Below, one piece after another: positions 50,122-59,767 of a stretch of DNA of 64,000 nucleotides. Positions within the stretch are counted from its first letter, which is position 1, and the number at the start of each line of letters is the position of its first letter. The DNA lies in the NCBI GenBank assembly GCA_038229135.1, contig JBBROS010000009.1, positions 34,828 through 98,827 of the forward strand, given 5' to 3'. The DNA is from JBBROS01 sp038229135 (GTDB lineage: Bacteria > Pseudomonadota > Alphaproteobacteria > Acetobacterales > Acetobacteraceae). The translations under genes and the position numbers were made by a program. The notes under the pieces were generated by a model, which was not told the DNA's origin, searched no databases, and was given only the letters and a program-made list of their open reading frames with translations.

Positions 50122-52059
50122 ATGGACGAGGGCAAGACGATGGCCCCTGACCTGGAGGGGCCCGGTTTCGACGAGGCCGAGAAGGGCGCGCCAGGGGGGA
50201 TGGGCGCTGGCCCCGCCTTGGCCGCTCGCAAAGGCCAGCAAGAAGGCGGGCGCGAAGGCCAGCAAGAAGGCGGGCGTGAAGGCTGGCGTGAAGGCTGGCG
50301 TGAAGGCTGGCGCCAACGCTGGAGCGAACAGGGTGGCGGTGCGGCGATCCGTTTGCACCAGGTGTTGCTGGCCAGCGTGGTGCTGCTGCCGGCCCTGCTG
50401 TTCGCCGCCGCCGCGTGGCAGAACCACGAGGATGTGCTGCGTGAGGGCCGCGATGCCATCATGCGCACCACCGCCGTGATGCAGGAGCATGCGCGCAAGG
50501 TGTTCGAGACGGCCGAGCTCACCCTGGGCCGGGTGGACGAACGGATCGACCGACAGGACTGGGCGACCATCGCCTCGCCCGACACGAACGAGTTCCTCGC
50601 CCGGCTCAAGGCGCCCATGGAGCAGGTGGTGAGCATCTGGGTGGCCGATGCGGACGGCACCGTGCGCGCCGGCAGCCAGCCCTGGCCACCCGGCAGCGGC
50701 ATCGCTTCGCGCGAATTCTTCCAGTCGCAGAAGGCGGCCGACCTCGGCACCTACATCGCCGCGCCCTTCACGGGGGCGGCCACGAACACGAGCTCCTTCG
50801 CAGTGATCCGCCGCCGCTCGACGGTGGACGGCACATTCGACGGCACGGTCCACGTGGGAGCGAGCCCCGATTACTTCAGCCGTTTCTATGCCGAGATCTC
50901 GCCGCCGTACGAGCATGCGGCGGCCCTGCTGCGCGACGACGGCACGCTGCTCGCGCGCGACCCGCCGCAGGCTCAGGCCGTGCGGATCGGGCGCACCACG
51001 CCGCTGATGAAGCGGATCGTCGAGTATCGGAACGGCGACAACCGGCCCGAGGGCTTGATCCGCGACACGTCGGTGAACGGGCGGGAGGTGGAGTCCTCCT
51101 TCCGCCGTGTGGGCAACTACCCGGTTTACGTGGTCTTTTCGGTGCCGCACGACGTCCTGCTGGAGCGGTGGTACGACAACCTGCAGCTGTATGGCCTGGT
51201 GTCGGGCGGGGCGGCGCTCACGCTGCTGGCCGTGTCCTGGCTCGCGCTGCGCCGGGCACGGGCGGAGCAGACGGCGCTGGTGGCGCTACGGGAGGAGAGC
51301 CGGCAGCGCCAGGCGGCCGAGAGCCAGCTGCGGCACGCCCAGCGGATGGATGCGGTGGGCCAGCTGACGGGCGGGATCGCGCACGACTTCAACAACCTGC
51401 TGACGGCGATCCTGGGCAACCTCGAGATGATCGCGCGTGCGCCCTCGGGGCCGGAGGGTGAGGCGAAGGTGAAGCGGCTCGCGGGGGTGGCGATGCGCGC
51501 GGTCAGCCGCGGTGCGGGGCTGACGAAGAGCCTGCTGGCGTTCTCGCGCAAGCAGCCGATGAACCCGGAGGCGCTGGACGCGGGTGCGCTGCTTGGCGAG
51601 TTCATGGAGCTGGTGCGGCAGGGCGTGGGATCGCGCATCGCGGTAAGCTTCGAGCCGCAGCCCGGCCTGCCCCGCTGCGTGGCGGACCCGGCGGAGCTGG
51701 AGGCGGCGGTGCTGAACCTGGCCATCAACGCGCGGGATGCGATGCCGGGGGGCGGGCAGCTGACGATCCGGACGGCCGTGAGCACGCTCGACCAGGAAGC
51801 GCTGCTGGGCAACACCGAGGCGCGGCCGGGGCGGTTCGTGAGCATCGCCGTGGCCGACACCGGGCATGGAATGCCGCCCGACGTGGCGCTGCGGGCGTTC
51901 GAGCCATTCTTCACGACGAAGCCGATCGGGCAGGGAACAGGGCTGGGGCTGAGCCAGGTGTATGGTTTCGTGCGGCAGCTGGGCGGGCACGTGACGGTGG
52001 CCAGCGCGCCCGGCGAGGGCACGGCGGTCACGCTGCACCTCCCGGTGGCCCCGGCCTAG
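50122..52059 (+). CDS. Membrane sensor histidine kinase with repeat-rich N-terminus
   Basis: This 645-residue sensor kinase has a cytoplasmic N-terminus of about 75 residues that includes GQQEGGRE and GWRE repeats. Then come TM1 (VLLASVVLLPALLFAAAAW), a periplasmic Cache-like domain (about 100-350, with SIWVADADGTVRAGS and SREFFQSQKAADLGTYI), TM2 (LVSGGAALTLLAVSWLAL), and a HisKA domain with His421 in GGIAHDFNNLLTAIL. The ATPase domain has LNLAINARDAMP, ADTGHGMPPD and GTGLGLSQVYGF. The AHDFNN box is typical of hybrid kinases, yet no receiver domain is attached and no response regulator adjoins. The start at 50122 is the first ATG after the ribosome-site-like GGCGGG. Confidence 0.87.
   Translation: MDEGKTMAPDLEGPGFDEAEKGAPGGMGAGPALAARKGQQEGGREGQQEGGREGWREGWREGWRQRWSEQGGGAAIRLHQVLLASVVLLPALLFAAAAWQNHEDVLREGRDAIMRTTAVMQEHARKVFETAELTLGRVDERIDRQDWATIASPDTNEFLARLKAPMEQVVSIWVADADGTVRAGSQPWPPGSGIASREFFQSQKAADLGTYIAAPFTGAATNTSSFAVIRRRSTVDGTFDGTVHVGASPDYFSRFYAEISPPYEHAAALLRDDGTLLARDPPQAQAVRIGRTTPLMKRIVEYRNGDNRPEGLIRDTSVNGREVESSFRRVGNYPVYVVFSVPHDVLLERWYDNLQLYGLVSGGAALTLLAVSWLALRRARAEQTALVALREESRQRQAAESQLRHAQRMDAVGQLTGGIAHDFNNLLTAILGNLEMIARAPSGPEGEAKVKRLAGVAMRAVSRGAGLTKSLLAFSRKQPMNPEALDAGALLGEFMELVRQGVGSRIAVSFEPQPGLPRCVADPAELEAAVLNLAINARDAMPGGGQLTIRTAVSTLDQEALLGNTEARPGRFVSIAVADTGHGMPPDVALRAFEPFFTTKPIGQGTGLGLSQVYGFVRQLGGHVTVASAPGEGTAVTLHLPVAPA
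50233..50316 (+). repeat. 24-bp and 12-bp tandem repeats in the kinase gene
   Basis: A 24-base unit encoding GQQEGGRE occurs twice (50233-50256 and 50257-50280). It is followed by GGCTGGCGTGAA (GWRE) twice and a third degenerate copy to 50316. All units are multiples of three. The composition is purine-rich on the coding strand. Confidence 0.9.
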
Positions 52060-52136
52060 GGCTTCACCGCAGGCCTTCATCGGGCTGTCATCGAGCCGTC
52101 ACCGGACTGACTTGGCGTGGGTGATACCCCGCGCTC

Positions 52137-53675
52137 ATGCCAAAGAACGTTTTGTTGATCGTCGTGGACCAGTGGCGGGCGGATTGCGTGCCGCACCTGG
52201 GATGCCCCGTGCTGCGGACGCCGAACCTGGACCGGCTGTGCCGGGCGGGTGTCACGTTCGCGAACCACGTGACCACCACGGTGCCCTGCGGCCCGGCGCG
52301 GGCGAGCCTGCTGACCGGGCAGTATGCGATGAACCATCGGGCCGTGCAGAACACGGTCCCGCTCGACGCAAGGCACATGACCTTGCCGCGGGCGCTCCGG
52401 GCGCTGGGCCACGACCCTGCGCTGGTGGGCTACACGACGACCACGCCGGACCCGCGCACCACCTCGTCGCGCGACCCGCGCTTCCAGATCCTGGGCGACA
52501 CGATGGATGGCTGGCGCACGGTGGGCGAGTTCGGGCCGGAGCATGACGGCTATTTCGGGTGGCTTGCGCAGAAGGGCTTTCCCTTGCCGGAGAACCGGGA
52601 CGACATCTGGCTGCCGGACCACGAGACGAGCCGGGGGGCCACCGTCCATCCGGCGCGCATCCCGGCCGGGCTGAGCGACAGCGCGTTCTTCACGGAGAAG
52701 GCGCTGACCTACCTCAAGGGCCGCAACGGGAAACCGTGGTTCCTGCACCTCGGGTATTACCGCCCGCACCCGCCCTTCGTGGCCAGCGCGCCCTACCACG
52801 CGATGTATGCGGCGAACGACATGCGGCCCCCCGTGCGGGCCTCGAGCCCCGAGGCGGAGGCGCGGCAACACCCTTTGCTGCAATGGTATCTGGAGAACAC
52901 GCACCAGAAGAAATTCTTCCAGGGCGCAGAGGGCATGGCGTCCGGCATGGACGAGGCGACCGTCCTGCAGCTGCGGGCCACGTATTACGGCATGATGACC
53001 GAGGTCGACGACCGGTTGGGCGAGGTATTCGCCTTCCTGGACGCGAGCGGGCAGTGGGACGACACCATGATCGTCTTCACCAGCGACCATGGGGAGCAGC
53101 TGGGCGACCATCACCTGCTGGGCAAGCTCGGCTATTTCGACGAGAGTTTCCGGATCCCGCTCGTGATCAAGCTGGACGACAACCCCCGTGCGGGCGCCGT
53201 CGAGCACGCGTACACGGAAAGCATCGACCTGATGCCGACGATGCTCGACTGGCTGGGCGGCGCCGTGCCGCGCAGTTGCGACGGGATGAGCCTGGTGCCG
53301 CTGCTGGAGAGCGGCCGGCCCGAAGGCTGGCGGGACGCGCTGCACTACGAATACGACTTCCGGGACGTGCACTACTCGAGGCCGGAGACGGACCTCGGCC
53401 TGGCGATGGACGCATCCAGCCTCTGCGTGCTGCAGGACGACGATTACAAGTACATCCACTTCGCCGCCTTGCCGCCGCTGCTGTTCGACCTGCGTGCAGA
53501 CCCCCACCAGCTCGACGACCTGGCGTCCGACCCGGCGCATGCCGACGTGGTCCGCGTCTACGCGCAGCGGATGCTGAGCTGGCGCATGCGCCATGCGGAC
53601 CGGACCTTGACGCATTTCCGCTCGTCCCCGCGCGGCCTCGAGTGCCGCACCGACCTCGAAGGAGCCCAACCATGA
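52137..53675 (+). CDS. Sulfatase-family phosphonate monoester hydrolase/phosphodiesterase
   Basis: This 512-residue alkaline phosphatase-superfamily hydrolase has the sulfatase signature C-x-P-x-R as Cys51-Gly-Pro53-Ala-Arg55 (TVPCGPARASLLTG). The cysteine should be matured to formylglycine. Metal ligands include Asp11 in IVVDQWRADC and TSDHGEQLGDHHLLGK. The stretch GQYAMNHRAVQNTVPLDARH and the absence of a signal peptide match the cytoplasmic phosphonate monoester hydrolases of rhizobia and Burkholderia. Those enzymes cleave phosphonate monoesters, phosphodiesters and some sulfate esters. It is coupled to the binding-protein gene by ATGA, so an imported ester is its likely substrate. Choline sulfatase is a less likely alternative. 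Confidence 0.85.
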   Translation: MPKNVLLIVVDQWRADCVPHLGCPVLRTPNLDRLCRAGVTFANHVTTTVPCGPARASLLTGQYAMNHRAVQNTVPLDARHMTLPRALRALGHDPALVGYTTTTPDPRTTSSRDPRFQILGDTMDGWRTVGEFGPEHDGYFGWLAQKGFPLPENRDDIWLPDHETSRGATVHPARIPAGLSDSAFFTEKALTYLKGRNGKPWFLHLGYYRPHPPFVASAPYHAMYAANDMRPPVRASSPEAEARQHPLLQWYLENTHQKKFFQGAEGMASGMDEATVLQLRATYYGMMTEVDDRLGEVFAFLDASGQWDDTMIVFTSDHGEQLGDHHLLGKLGYFDESFRIPLVIKLDDNPRAGAVEHAYTESIDLMPTMLDWLGGAVPRSCDGMSLVPLLESGRPEGWRDALHYEYDFRDVHYSRPETDLGLAMDASSLCVLQDDDYKYIHFAALPPLLFDLRADPHQLDDLASDPAHADVVRVYAQRMLSWRMRHADRTLTHFRSSPRGLECRTDLEGAQP

Positions 53676-55285
53676 GCCTGACCCGTCGTGGCCTTATCGT
53701 GGCTGGCGCCACCCTGCCTCATTTCGCGGTCGCCCAAGGCGAGCAGCGGCCCGGCATCACCATCGCGGTGCAGAAGATCAGCAACAGCAACACGCTCGAC
53801 GACCTGCGGGAGCAGAGCAACCTCGGCACGCGGATGGCGGTGTTCTTCGTCGAGCGGCTGATCGACCTCGACTACCAGGGGGCGCTCGAGCAGAAGCCGG
53901 GCCTGGCCACGAGCTGGCGGCGGATCGACGAACGGACGGTGGAGGCCACGCTGCGGCAGGGCGTGCTGTTCCACAATGGCGACGAGATGACGGCCGAGGA
54001 CGTGGCCTTCAGCTTCTCGCCGCAGCGCATGTTCGGGGACACGCGGCCGACGGTGCAGGGGAAGACGCTGCCCATCCAGGGCGGCGGCGTGCCGACGGCG
54101 CGGGTGAAGCAGTTGCCGCCCGAGCTGCCCCCGGTCGCGCGGCGGCTCTGGCCCGCGTTGGACCGCGTGGACGTGGTGGACAAGTACACGGTGCGCTTCG
54201 TGAACGCCACGCCGGACCTCACGATGGAGGGCCGCATGAGCACCCGCGGCAGCGGCATCGTGAGCCGGCGCGGGTTCGACGAGGCGGCGAGCTGGCTGGA
54301 CTACGCGCGGGGCCCTGTTGGCACCGGCCCCTACAAGGTTGCGGACTACAAGCCGGACCAGAGCCTGCTGCTGGTGGCGCATGACGGGTACTGGGGCGGG
54401 CGTCCGCCGCTGCGGAGCATCCGGCTGGTGGAGGTGCCGGAGGTGTCGGCACGGGTGGCCGGGCTGCTGGCCGGCGAATACCAGTTCGCCTGCGACATCC
54501 CGCCCGACCAGATTGCCGGCGTGGAGCGGAGCGGGCAGTTCGAGGTGCAGGGGGCGCGCATCCCGAACCATCGCCTCACGACGTTCGACATCAACCATCC
54601 GCAGCTGCGGGACCCGCGGGTGCGGCAGGCGATGACGCACGCGATCGACCGCAAGGCGATCGTCGACAGCCTGTGGCTGGGGCGCACGGCCATCCCGCGT
54701 GGGCTGCAGTGGGATTTCTATGCGGACATGCTGGTGAAGGACTGGACGGTGCCGGCCTTCGACATGGCGCGTGCGCGGGAGCTGGTGCGCGCGTCCGGCT
54801 ACAAGGGCGACCCGATCCCGTATCGGCTGTTGAACAACTACTACATCAACCAGGTGCCGACCTCGCAGATCCTGGTCGAGATGTGGAAGCAGGCCGGGCT
54901 GAACGTGCAGATCGAGATGAAGGAGAACTGGACGCAGATCTTCGAGCGCAACGGCCAGCGGGCGGTGCGCGACTGGTCCAACTCGGCGACGTTCAACGAC
55001 CCGGTGAGCAGCTTTGTGAGCCAGCACGGGCCGAACGGCGAGCAGCAGCAATATGGCGAATACACGAACGCCGAGGTGAACCGGCTGAGCGTGGAGCTCG
55101 AGACGGGCACGGACCGGGCGCAGCGGCAGCGTCTGTTCGCGCGGCTGCTGCAGATCGCCGAGCGGGAGGACCCGGCCTACACCGTGCTGCACCAGAACGC
55201 GGTTTTCACGGGAAAGCCCAAGAGCATCAAGTGGAAGGTGGCGCCGAGCTTCGCGATGGACTTCCGTGCGAACAACTGGGGATAG
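53672..55285 (+). CDS. ABC substrate-binding protein, family 5 (first of two paralogues)
   Basis: This 537-residue SBP_bac_5 protein has a twin-arginine-like signal (MSLTRRGLIVAGATLPHFAVAQ). Family motifs are ATLRQGVLFHNGDEMTAEDV, GTGPYKVADYKPDQ and VRQAMTHAIDRKAIVDSLW. It is clearly paralogous to the protein at 57243-58817; they share TLDxLREQS, WKQxGxNxxIEMKENW and DWSNSATFxDPVSS. It is coupled to the sulfatase-type hydrolase and starts a Dpp/Opp-type transporter set. The ligand is probably an ester or amide processed by the flanking enzymes. Confidence 0.9.
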   Translation: MSLTRRGLIVAGATLPHFAVAQGEQRPGITIAVQKISNSNTLDDLREQSNLGTRMAVFFVERLIDLDYQGALEQKPGLATSWRRIDERTVEATLRQGVLFHNGDEMTAEDVAFSFSPQRMFGDTRPTVQGKTLPIQGGGVPTARVKQLPPELPPVARRLWPALDRVDVVDKYTVRFVNATPDLTMEGRMSTRGSGIVSRRGFDEAASWLDYARGPVGTGPYKVADYKPDQSLLLVAHDGYWGGRPPLRSIRLVEVPEVSARVAGLLAGEYQFACDIPPDQIAGVERSGQFEVQGARIPNHRLTTFDINHPQLRDPRVRQAMTHAIDRKAIVDSLWLGRTAIPRGLQWDFYADMLVKDWTVPAFDMARARELVRASGYKGDPIPYRLLNNYYINQVPTSQILVEMWKQAGLNVQIEMKENWTQIFERNGQRAVRDWSNSATFNDPVSSFVSQHGPNGEQQQYGEYTNAEVNRLSVELETGTDRAQRQRLFARLLQIAEREDPAYTVLHQNAVFTGKPKSIKWKVAPSFAMDFRANNWG

Positions 55286-55310
55286 TGCCCCGGCGAAAGG
55301 ACTGGCCCGA

Positions 55311-56294
55311 ATGGCACCGACAGCACCCCTCGTCAGCATCCGGGACCTGCGGGTGGCGTTCCGCGGGCTGCCGGCGCTGCTTGGGATCGACCTCGACGTG
55401 GCGCCGGGCGAGAGCCTGGGCCTGGTGGGGGAGAGCGGGTGCGGCAAGTCCGTGACCTGGTTGGCCGCGCTCGGGCTGCTGCCCGGCAGCGCCTCGGTGT
55501 CGGGCAGCGTGACACTCGGGGGCGAGGAGCTGCTGGGTGCGCCGCCTGCGGTGCTGGACCGGGTGCGCGGCGGGCGTGTGGCGCTGATCTTCCAGGACCC
55601 GGCGAGCAGCCTCAACCCCGTGCACCGGGTGGGGCGCCAGGTGGCGGAGGCGGTGCGGCTGCATCGTGGGATGGAGGGTGCGGCGGTGCGGGCCGAGGCG
55701 CTGCGGCTGCTGGACCAGGTGGGCATCCCGGACGCGGCACGGCGGCTCGATGCGTATCCGCACGAGTTGTCGGGGGGGCAGAACCAGCGGGTGATGATCG
55801 CGATGGCGCTGGCCGGGCGGCCGGAGCTGCTGGTGGCGGACGAGCCCACCACGGCGCTGGACGTGACCATCCAGGCCGGCATCCTCGAGCTGCTGCGGCG
55901 GCTGCAGGCCGAGACGGGGATGGCGCTTGTGCTCATCAGCCACGACCTCGGCGTGGTGGCGGAAACCTGCGAGCGGGTGTGCGTGATGTATGCCGGGCGG
56001 ATCGTGGAAGCGGCGCCTTCGGATGCGCTGTTCGAGCGGCCGCTGCACCCCTATGCGGCCGGGCTGCTGGCGGCGCTGCCCGGCATGGTGGGTGCGCGGC
56101 GGCGGCTGAACGCGATCCCGGGCGGGGTGCCGGAGCCGGGGCGGCTGCCGCCCGGCTGTGCGTTCGCGCCGCGGTGCGGGCTCGCGCTGCCCGCGTGCGA
56201 TGCGGCGGTGCCCGAGCTGCGGGCGCTTGGGCCGGCGCGGCTTGCAGCGTGCATCCGGGCCGAGGCCGCGATGTGCGAAGCGGTGGCTGCTTGA
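55311..56294 (+). CDS. Dpp/Opp-type ABC transporter ATPase (DppD-like)
   Basis: This 327-residue ATPase has Walker A GLVGESGCGKSVT, the Q-loop region IFQDPASSLNPVHRVGRQ, signature LSGGQNQRVMIAMALA, Walker B LLVADEPTTALD and H-loop LVLISHDLG. The C-terminal oligopeptide-transporter extension has the cysteine-containing GCAFAPRCGLALPACDA, able to bind a 4Fe-4S cluster in this family. ATG 55311 has an AAAGGA site. It overlaps the next ATPase gene by TTGA. Confidence 0.93.
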   Translation: MAPTAPLVSIRDLRVAFRGLPALLGIDLDVAPGESLGLVGESGCGKSVTWLAALGLLPGSASVSGSVTLGGEELLGAPPAVLDRVRGGRVALIFQDPASSLNPVHRVGRQVAEAVRLHRGMEGAAVRAEALRLLDQVGIPDAARRLDAYPHELSGGQNQRVMIAMALAGRPELLVADEPTTALDVTIQAGILELLRRLQAETGMALVLISHDLGVVAETCERVCVMYAGRIVEAAPSDALFERPLHPYAAGLLAALPGMVGARRRLNAIPGGVPEPGRLPPGCAFAPRCGLALPACDAAVPELRALGPARLAACIRAEAAMCEAVAA

Positions 56295-57250
56295 TCCTCG
56301 AGGTGGAGGGCGTCGTGCGGGCCTATCGGCAGCGGCGCGGGCTGTTCGGCGGCGGCGTGGACGTGCGGGCGGTGGATGGGGTGAGCCTGGCCGTGCCGGA
56401 GGGGCGGACCCTGGGCGTGGTGGGGGAGAGCGGGTGCGGCAAGAGCACCACGGGACGCGTGGCGCTAGGGCTCGAGGCGCCGGATGCGGGGGTCGTGCGG
56501 TTCGAGGGCGCGGCCATGCCCGGTGTGGGCACGGCAGCGTGGCGGCGGCTGCGGGCGCGGATGCAGCTGGTGCCGCAGGACCCGCTGGGCGCGCTGGACC
56601 GCCGGCTGACGATCGCGGACCAGGTGGCCGAACCGCTCGCGATCCATGGCCTGCCGGGCGGGGAGGCGCTCGTCATGGGCCTGCTGGACCAGGTGGGGCT
56701 GCGGCCGGACCTCGGGCGGCGGCACCCGCATGCGCTGAGCGGCGGGCAGCGGCAGCGCGCCGTGCTGGCCAGGGCGCTGGCGACCGAGCCGCGGCTGCTG
56801 GTGCTGGACGAACCGGTGAGCGCGCTGGACGTGAGCATCCAGGCGGGCATCGTGAACCTCCTGCAGGACATCCAGGCGCAGCGGGGCCTGGCCATGGTGT
56901 TCATCAGCCACGACCTGAAGGTGGTGCGCCAGGTCAGCCACGAAGTGGCGGTGATGTATCTCGGCCGCGTGGTGGAGCAGGGGGACCCGGATGCGGTGTT
57001 CGCCGAACCCGCGCACCCCTATGCGGAGGCGCTGGTGAGTGCGATCCCGGTGCCCGGGCCACGGCGCCCGGCGCGGATCGTGCTGCAGGGGGACCCGCCG
57101 AACCCGGCCGACCGGCCGCCGGGCTGCGCGTTCCACCCGCGGTGCCATAGGGTGGCGCCGCTGTGCCGGGTGGCGGACCCGGTGTTGAAGGCTCGGGCGG
57201 ATGGACGCCTGGTGGCGTGCCACGTGGCGCATGGAGAGGCTCATGGTTGA
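56291..57250 (+). CDS. Dpp/Opp-type ABC transporter ATPase (DppF-like)
   Basis: This 319-residue second ATPase has Walker A GVVGESGCGKSTT, VPQDPLGALDRRLTI, signature LSGGQRQRAVLARALA, Walker B LLVLDEPVSALD and H-loop MVFISHDLKVV. The C-terminal cysteine extension is PPGCAFHPRCHRVAPLCRVAD. The start appears to be a TTG overlapping the previous stop (TTGA); a GTG at 56303 is possible. Its 3' end overlaps the second binding-protein gene by eight bases. Confidence 0.92.
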   Translation: MILEVEGVVRAYRQRRGLFGGGVDVRAVDGVSLAVPEGRTLGVVGESGCGKSTTGRVALGLEAPDAGVVRFEGAAMPGVGTAAWRRLRARMQLVPQDPLGALDRRLTIADQVAEPLAIHGLPGGEALVMGLLDQVGLRPDLGRRHPHALSGGQRQRAVLARALATEPRLLVLDEPVSALDVSIQAGIVNLLQDIQAQRGLAMVFISHDLKVVRQVSHEVAVMYLGRVVEQGDPDAVFAEPAHPYAEALVSAIPVPGPRRPARIVLQGDPPNPADRPPGCAFHPRCHRVAPLCRVADPVLKARADGRLVACHVAHGEAHG

Positions 57251-58817
57251 GATCGGTCGTCGGGCGGCGCTGAGCGGCCTCGGGGTGGCGGCGGCGGCGC
57301 TGCCGCGGGTGGCGATCGGGCAGCCGGCGCGGCCGACGTTGACGGTCGCGGTGCAGAAGATCGCCAACACGGGCACGTTGGACCCGCTGCGGGAGCAGAG
57401 CTCGAACGCGAGCGAGCGGTATTTCGGCCTCATCGCCGAAACGGTGATCGGCCGGGACCAGCAGCGCGACCTGCGTCGCGTGCCGGCGCTGGCGACCGCA
57501 TGGCGCCGGGTGGATGCGCGCACGGTGGAGCTCGATCTGCGGCCGGACGTGGCGATGCACGATGGGCGCACCATGACGGCGGACGACCTCGTTTGGTGCT
57601 TCGGGCCGCGCCTGTTCGGGGGCGACACCCCGGCGGACGCGCAGGCCGTGGGGCGGCGCTACTGGCCTTCGCTGGAGCGGGTGGAGGTCGTGAGTGGAGG
57701 CGGTGGCGGGCCGCGCACGGTGCGCTTCGTGAACCGCACGCCGGACCTGACGATGGAGGGGCGGCTCGCGGCGGGCGGGAGCCAGGTGTTCAGTGCTGCG
57801 GCGCATCAGGCGGCGGGCTGGGCGGCGGCGGCGCGGAAGCCCATCGGCACCGGGCCCTACAAGGTTGCGGGCTGGCGGCCTGACGTGGAGCTGATGCTCG
57901 AGGCGCATGACGGTTACTGGGGCGGGCGGCCGCCCTTCGCCGCGGTGCGCGTGCTGGAGGTGCCGGAGGCGGCGGCGCGGGCGGACGGGCTGCGGTCCGG
58001 CCTGTATGGCATGGCGAGCGACATCGGGCCGGATCAGATCCAGGACATCGAGCGCGACCGCCGCCTGGTGGTGCTGGGCGGGCCGGTGCCGAACCACCGC
58101 ATCGTGGTGTTCGACAGCAAGCACCCGCAGTTGAAGGACCCGCGGGTGCGGCTGGCCATGGCGCACGCCATCGATGGCCAGGCGATCGTGGATGGGCTTT
58201 GGGCCGGGCGCACGGTGGTGCCGGCCGGGCTCCAGTGGGATTTCTACGGGCCGATGAAGGTGGAGGGCTGGACGGTGCCCCGCTTCGACCCGGCACGCGC
58301 CCGCACGCTGTTGGCCGACGCCGGCTACAAGGGCGCGCCGATCCCCTACCGCATCCGGAACAACTACTACACGGCGGAGAATGCGACGGCGCAGGTGCTG
58401 GTCGAGATGTGGAAGCAGGTGGGGATCAACGCCGAGATCGAGATGAAGGAGAACTGGAGCCAGGTGCTGGACACGAGCCGGCCCCGGGCGGCGCGGGACT
58501 GGAGCAACTCGGCCACGTTCGACGACCCGGTGAGCAGCATCGTGAACCAGCACGGCCCGAACGGCGCGCAGCAGACCAATGGCGAGTGGACGAACGCCGA
58601 GATGAACCGGCTTTCTCCCTTGCTCGAGGGCGGTGAGGACGCGGGCGAGCGGAAGCGGGTGTTCGCGCGCATGCTCGAGATCTGCGAGCGGGAGGATCCG
58701 GCCTATCTGGTGCTGAACCAGAACGCGAGCTTCACGGCGGTGCGGCGGGACCTCGGGTGGCGCGCGAGCCCGAGCTTCTTCCTCGACCTGTCGCCCAAGG
58801 GCTTCGCGCCGGCATGA
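57243..58817 (+). CDS. ABC substrate-binding protein, family 5 (second of two paralogues)
   Basis: This 524-residue paralogue of the protein at 53672 has a twin-arginine-like signal (GRRAALSGLGVAAAALPRVA). It shares GTGPYKVAGWRPDVELMLEAHDG-type strands, PNHRIVVFDSKHPQLKDPRVR and NQHGPNGAQQTNGEWTN with the first copy, but lacks about 20 residues around the PTARVKQLPPELPP insert. It lies between the two ATPase genes and the permease genes and overlaps the permease by ATGA. Two binding proteins may widen the ligand range of one permease. Confidence 0.9.
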   Translation: MVEIGRRAALSGLGVAAAALPRVAIGQPARPTLTVAVQKIANTGTLDPLREQSSNASERYFGLIAETVIGRDQQRDLRRVPALATAWRRVDARTVELDLRPDVAMHDGRTMTADDLVWCFGPRLFGGDTPADAQAVGRRYWPSLERVEVVSGGGGGPRTVRFVNRTPDLTMEGRLAAGGSQVFSAAAHQAAGWAAAARKPIGTGPYKVAGWRPDVELMLEAHDGYWGGRPPFAAVRVLEVPEAAARADGLRSGLYGMASDIGPDQIQDIERDRRLVVLGGPVPNHRIVVFDSKHPQLKDPRVRLAMAHAIDGQAIVDGLWAGRTVVPAGLQWDFYGPMKVEGWTVPRFDPARARTLLADAGYKGAPIPYRIRNNYYTAENATAQVLVEMWKQVGINAEIEMKENWSQVLDTSRPRAARDWSNSATFDDPVSSIVNQHGPNGAQQTNGEWTNAEMNRLSPLLEGGEDAGERKRVFARMLEICEREDPAYLVLNQNASFTAVRRDLGWRASPSFFLDLSPKGFAPA

Positions 58818-59734
58818 TCCGGTTCTTCGCCCTTCGCGCCGGGCGGGCGCTGCTGACGATCGGGCTCGTCGTCACGTTCGCCTTCGTCGTGCTGCGGCTC
58901 TCGGGCGATCCGGCGATGCTGATCCTGAACGTGGACGCGCCGGCGGAGGCGATCGCGGCGTTCCGCAAGGCCTGGGGGCTCGATCAGCCGGTATGGGTGC
59001 AATACCTCGAATACGTGCGGCACGTGGCGGTGGGCGATCTGGGCCAATCCATGCGGGATGGGCGGCCGGCGGCGGCGCTGGTGTGGGAGCGGGTGCCGGC
59101 GACGCTGCAGCTGACGATCCCGGCGTTGCTGATCAAGGTGTGCGTGGGCGTGCCGGCCGGTGTGTATGCGGCGCTGCATCGCGGGTCCTGGATCGACCGG
59201 GCCGTCATGGCGGCGGCGGTGGCCGGGTTCACGGTACCGAGCTTCGTGCTGGGGCTCGTGCTGGTGCTGGTGTTCGCGGTGCAGCTCGGGTGGCTGCCGA
59301 GCGGGGGGCAGGATAGCTGGCTGAGCCCGGTGCTGCCGGTGATCACCTTGGGCGTGGGCGGGGCGGCGATCCTCGCGCGGTTCACGCGGAGCGCGATGCT
59401 CGAGGTGCTGGGACAGCCCTACATCCGGACGGCGCAGGCGAAGGGCGTGCCGTGGGCGGCCGTTGTGCGCGGCCATGCGGCGCCGAACGCGGCCATCCCG
59501 ACCGTGACGATCATCGGGTTCATGGTCGGCAGCCTGCTCGCCGGCGCGGTGGTGGTGGAGAGCGTGTTCAGCTGGCCCGGCGTCGGCCGCCTGCTGGTGG
59601 TGGCGGTGAGCAACCGGGACCTGGCCGTGGTGCAGACCATCCTGCTGCTGGTGGCCTGCACGATGGTGACGGCGAACCTGGTGGTGGATTTGCTCTATGG
59701 CGTGCTCGACCCGCGGTTGAGGAGCGCTCGGTGA
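58814..59734 (+). CDS. Dpp/Opp-type ABC transporter permease (DppB-like)
   Basis: This 306-residue permease has an N-terminal helix (ALLTIGLVVTFAFVVLRLSGD), WGLDQPVWVQYLEYV and GDLGQSMRDGRP in the first periplasmic region. The coupling EAA-type loop is around RSAMLEVLGQPYIRTAQAKG, and VESVFSWPGVGRLLVVAVSNRD follows. All are DppB/OppB signatures. It starts within the stop of the second binding protein and is separated from dppC by a REP-like palindrome. Confidence 0.93.
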   Translation: MIRFFALRAGRALLTIGLVVTFAFVVLRLSGDPAMLILNVDAPAEAIAAFRKAWGLDQPVWVQYLEYVRHVAVGDLGQSMRDGRPAAALVWERVPATLQLTIPALLIKVCVGVPAGVYAALHRGSWIDRAVMAAAVAGFTVPSFVLGLVLVLVFAVQLGWLPSGGQDSWLSPVLPVITLGVGGAAILARFTRSAMLEVLGQPYIRTAQAKGVPWAAVVRGHAAPNAAIPTVTIIGFMVGSLLAGAVVVESVFSWPGVGRLLVVAVSNRDLAVVQTILLLVACTMVTANLVVDLLYGVLDPRLRSAR

Positions 59735-59767
59735 TCTCTGTGATCGTACCCTCGCGCCCCGACGATC

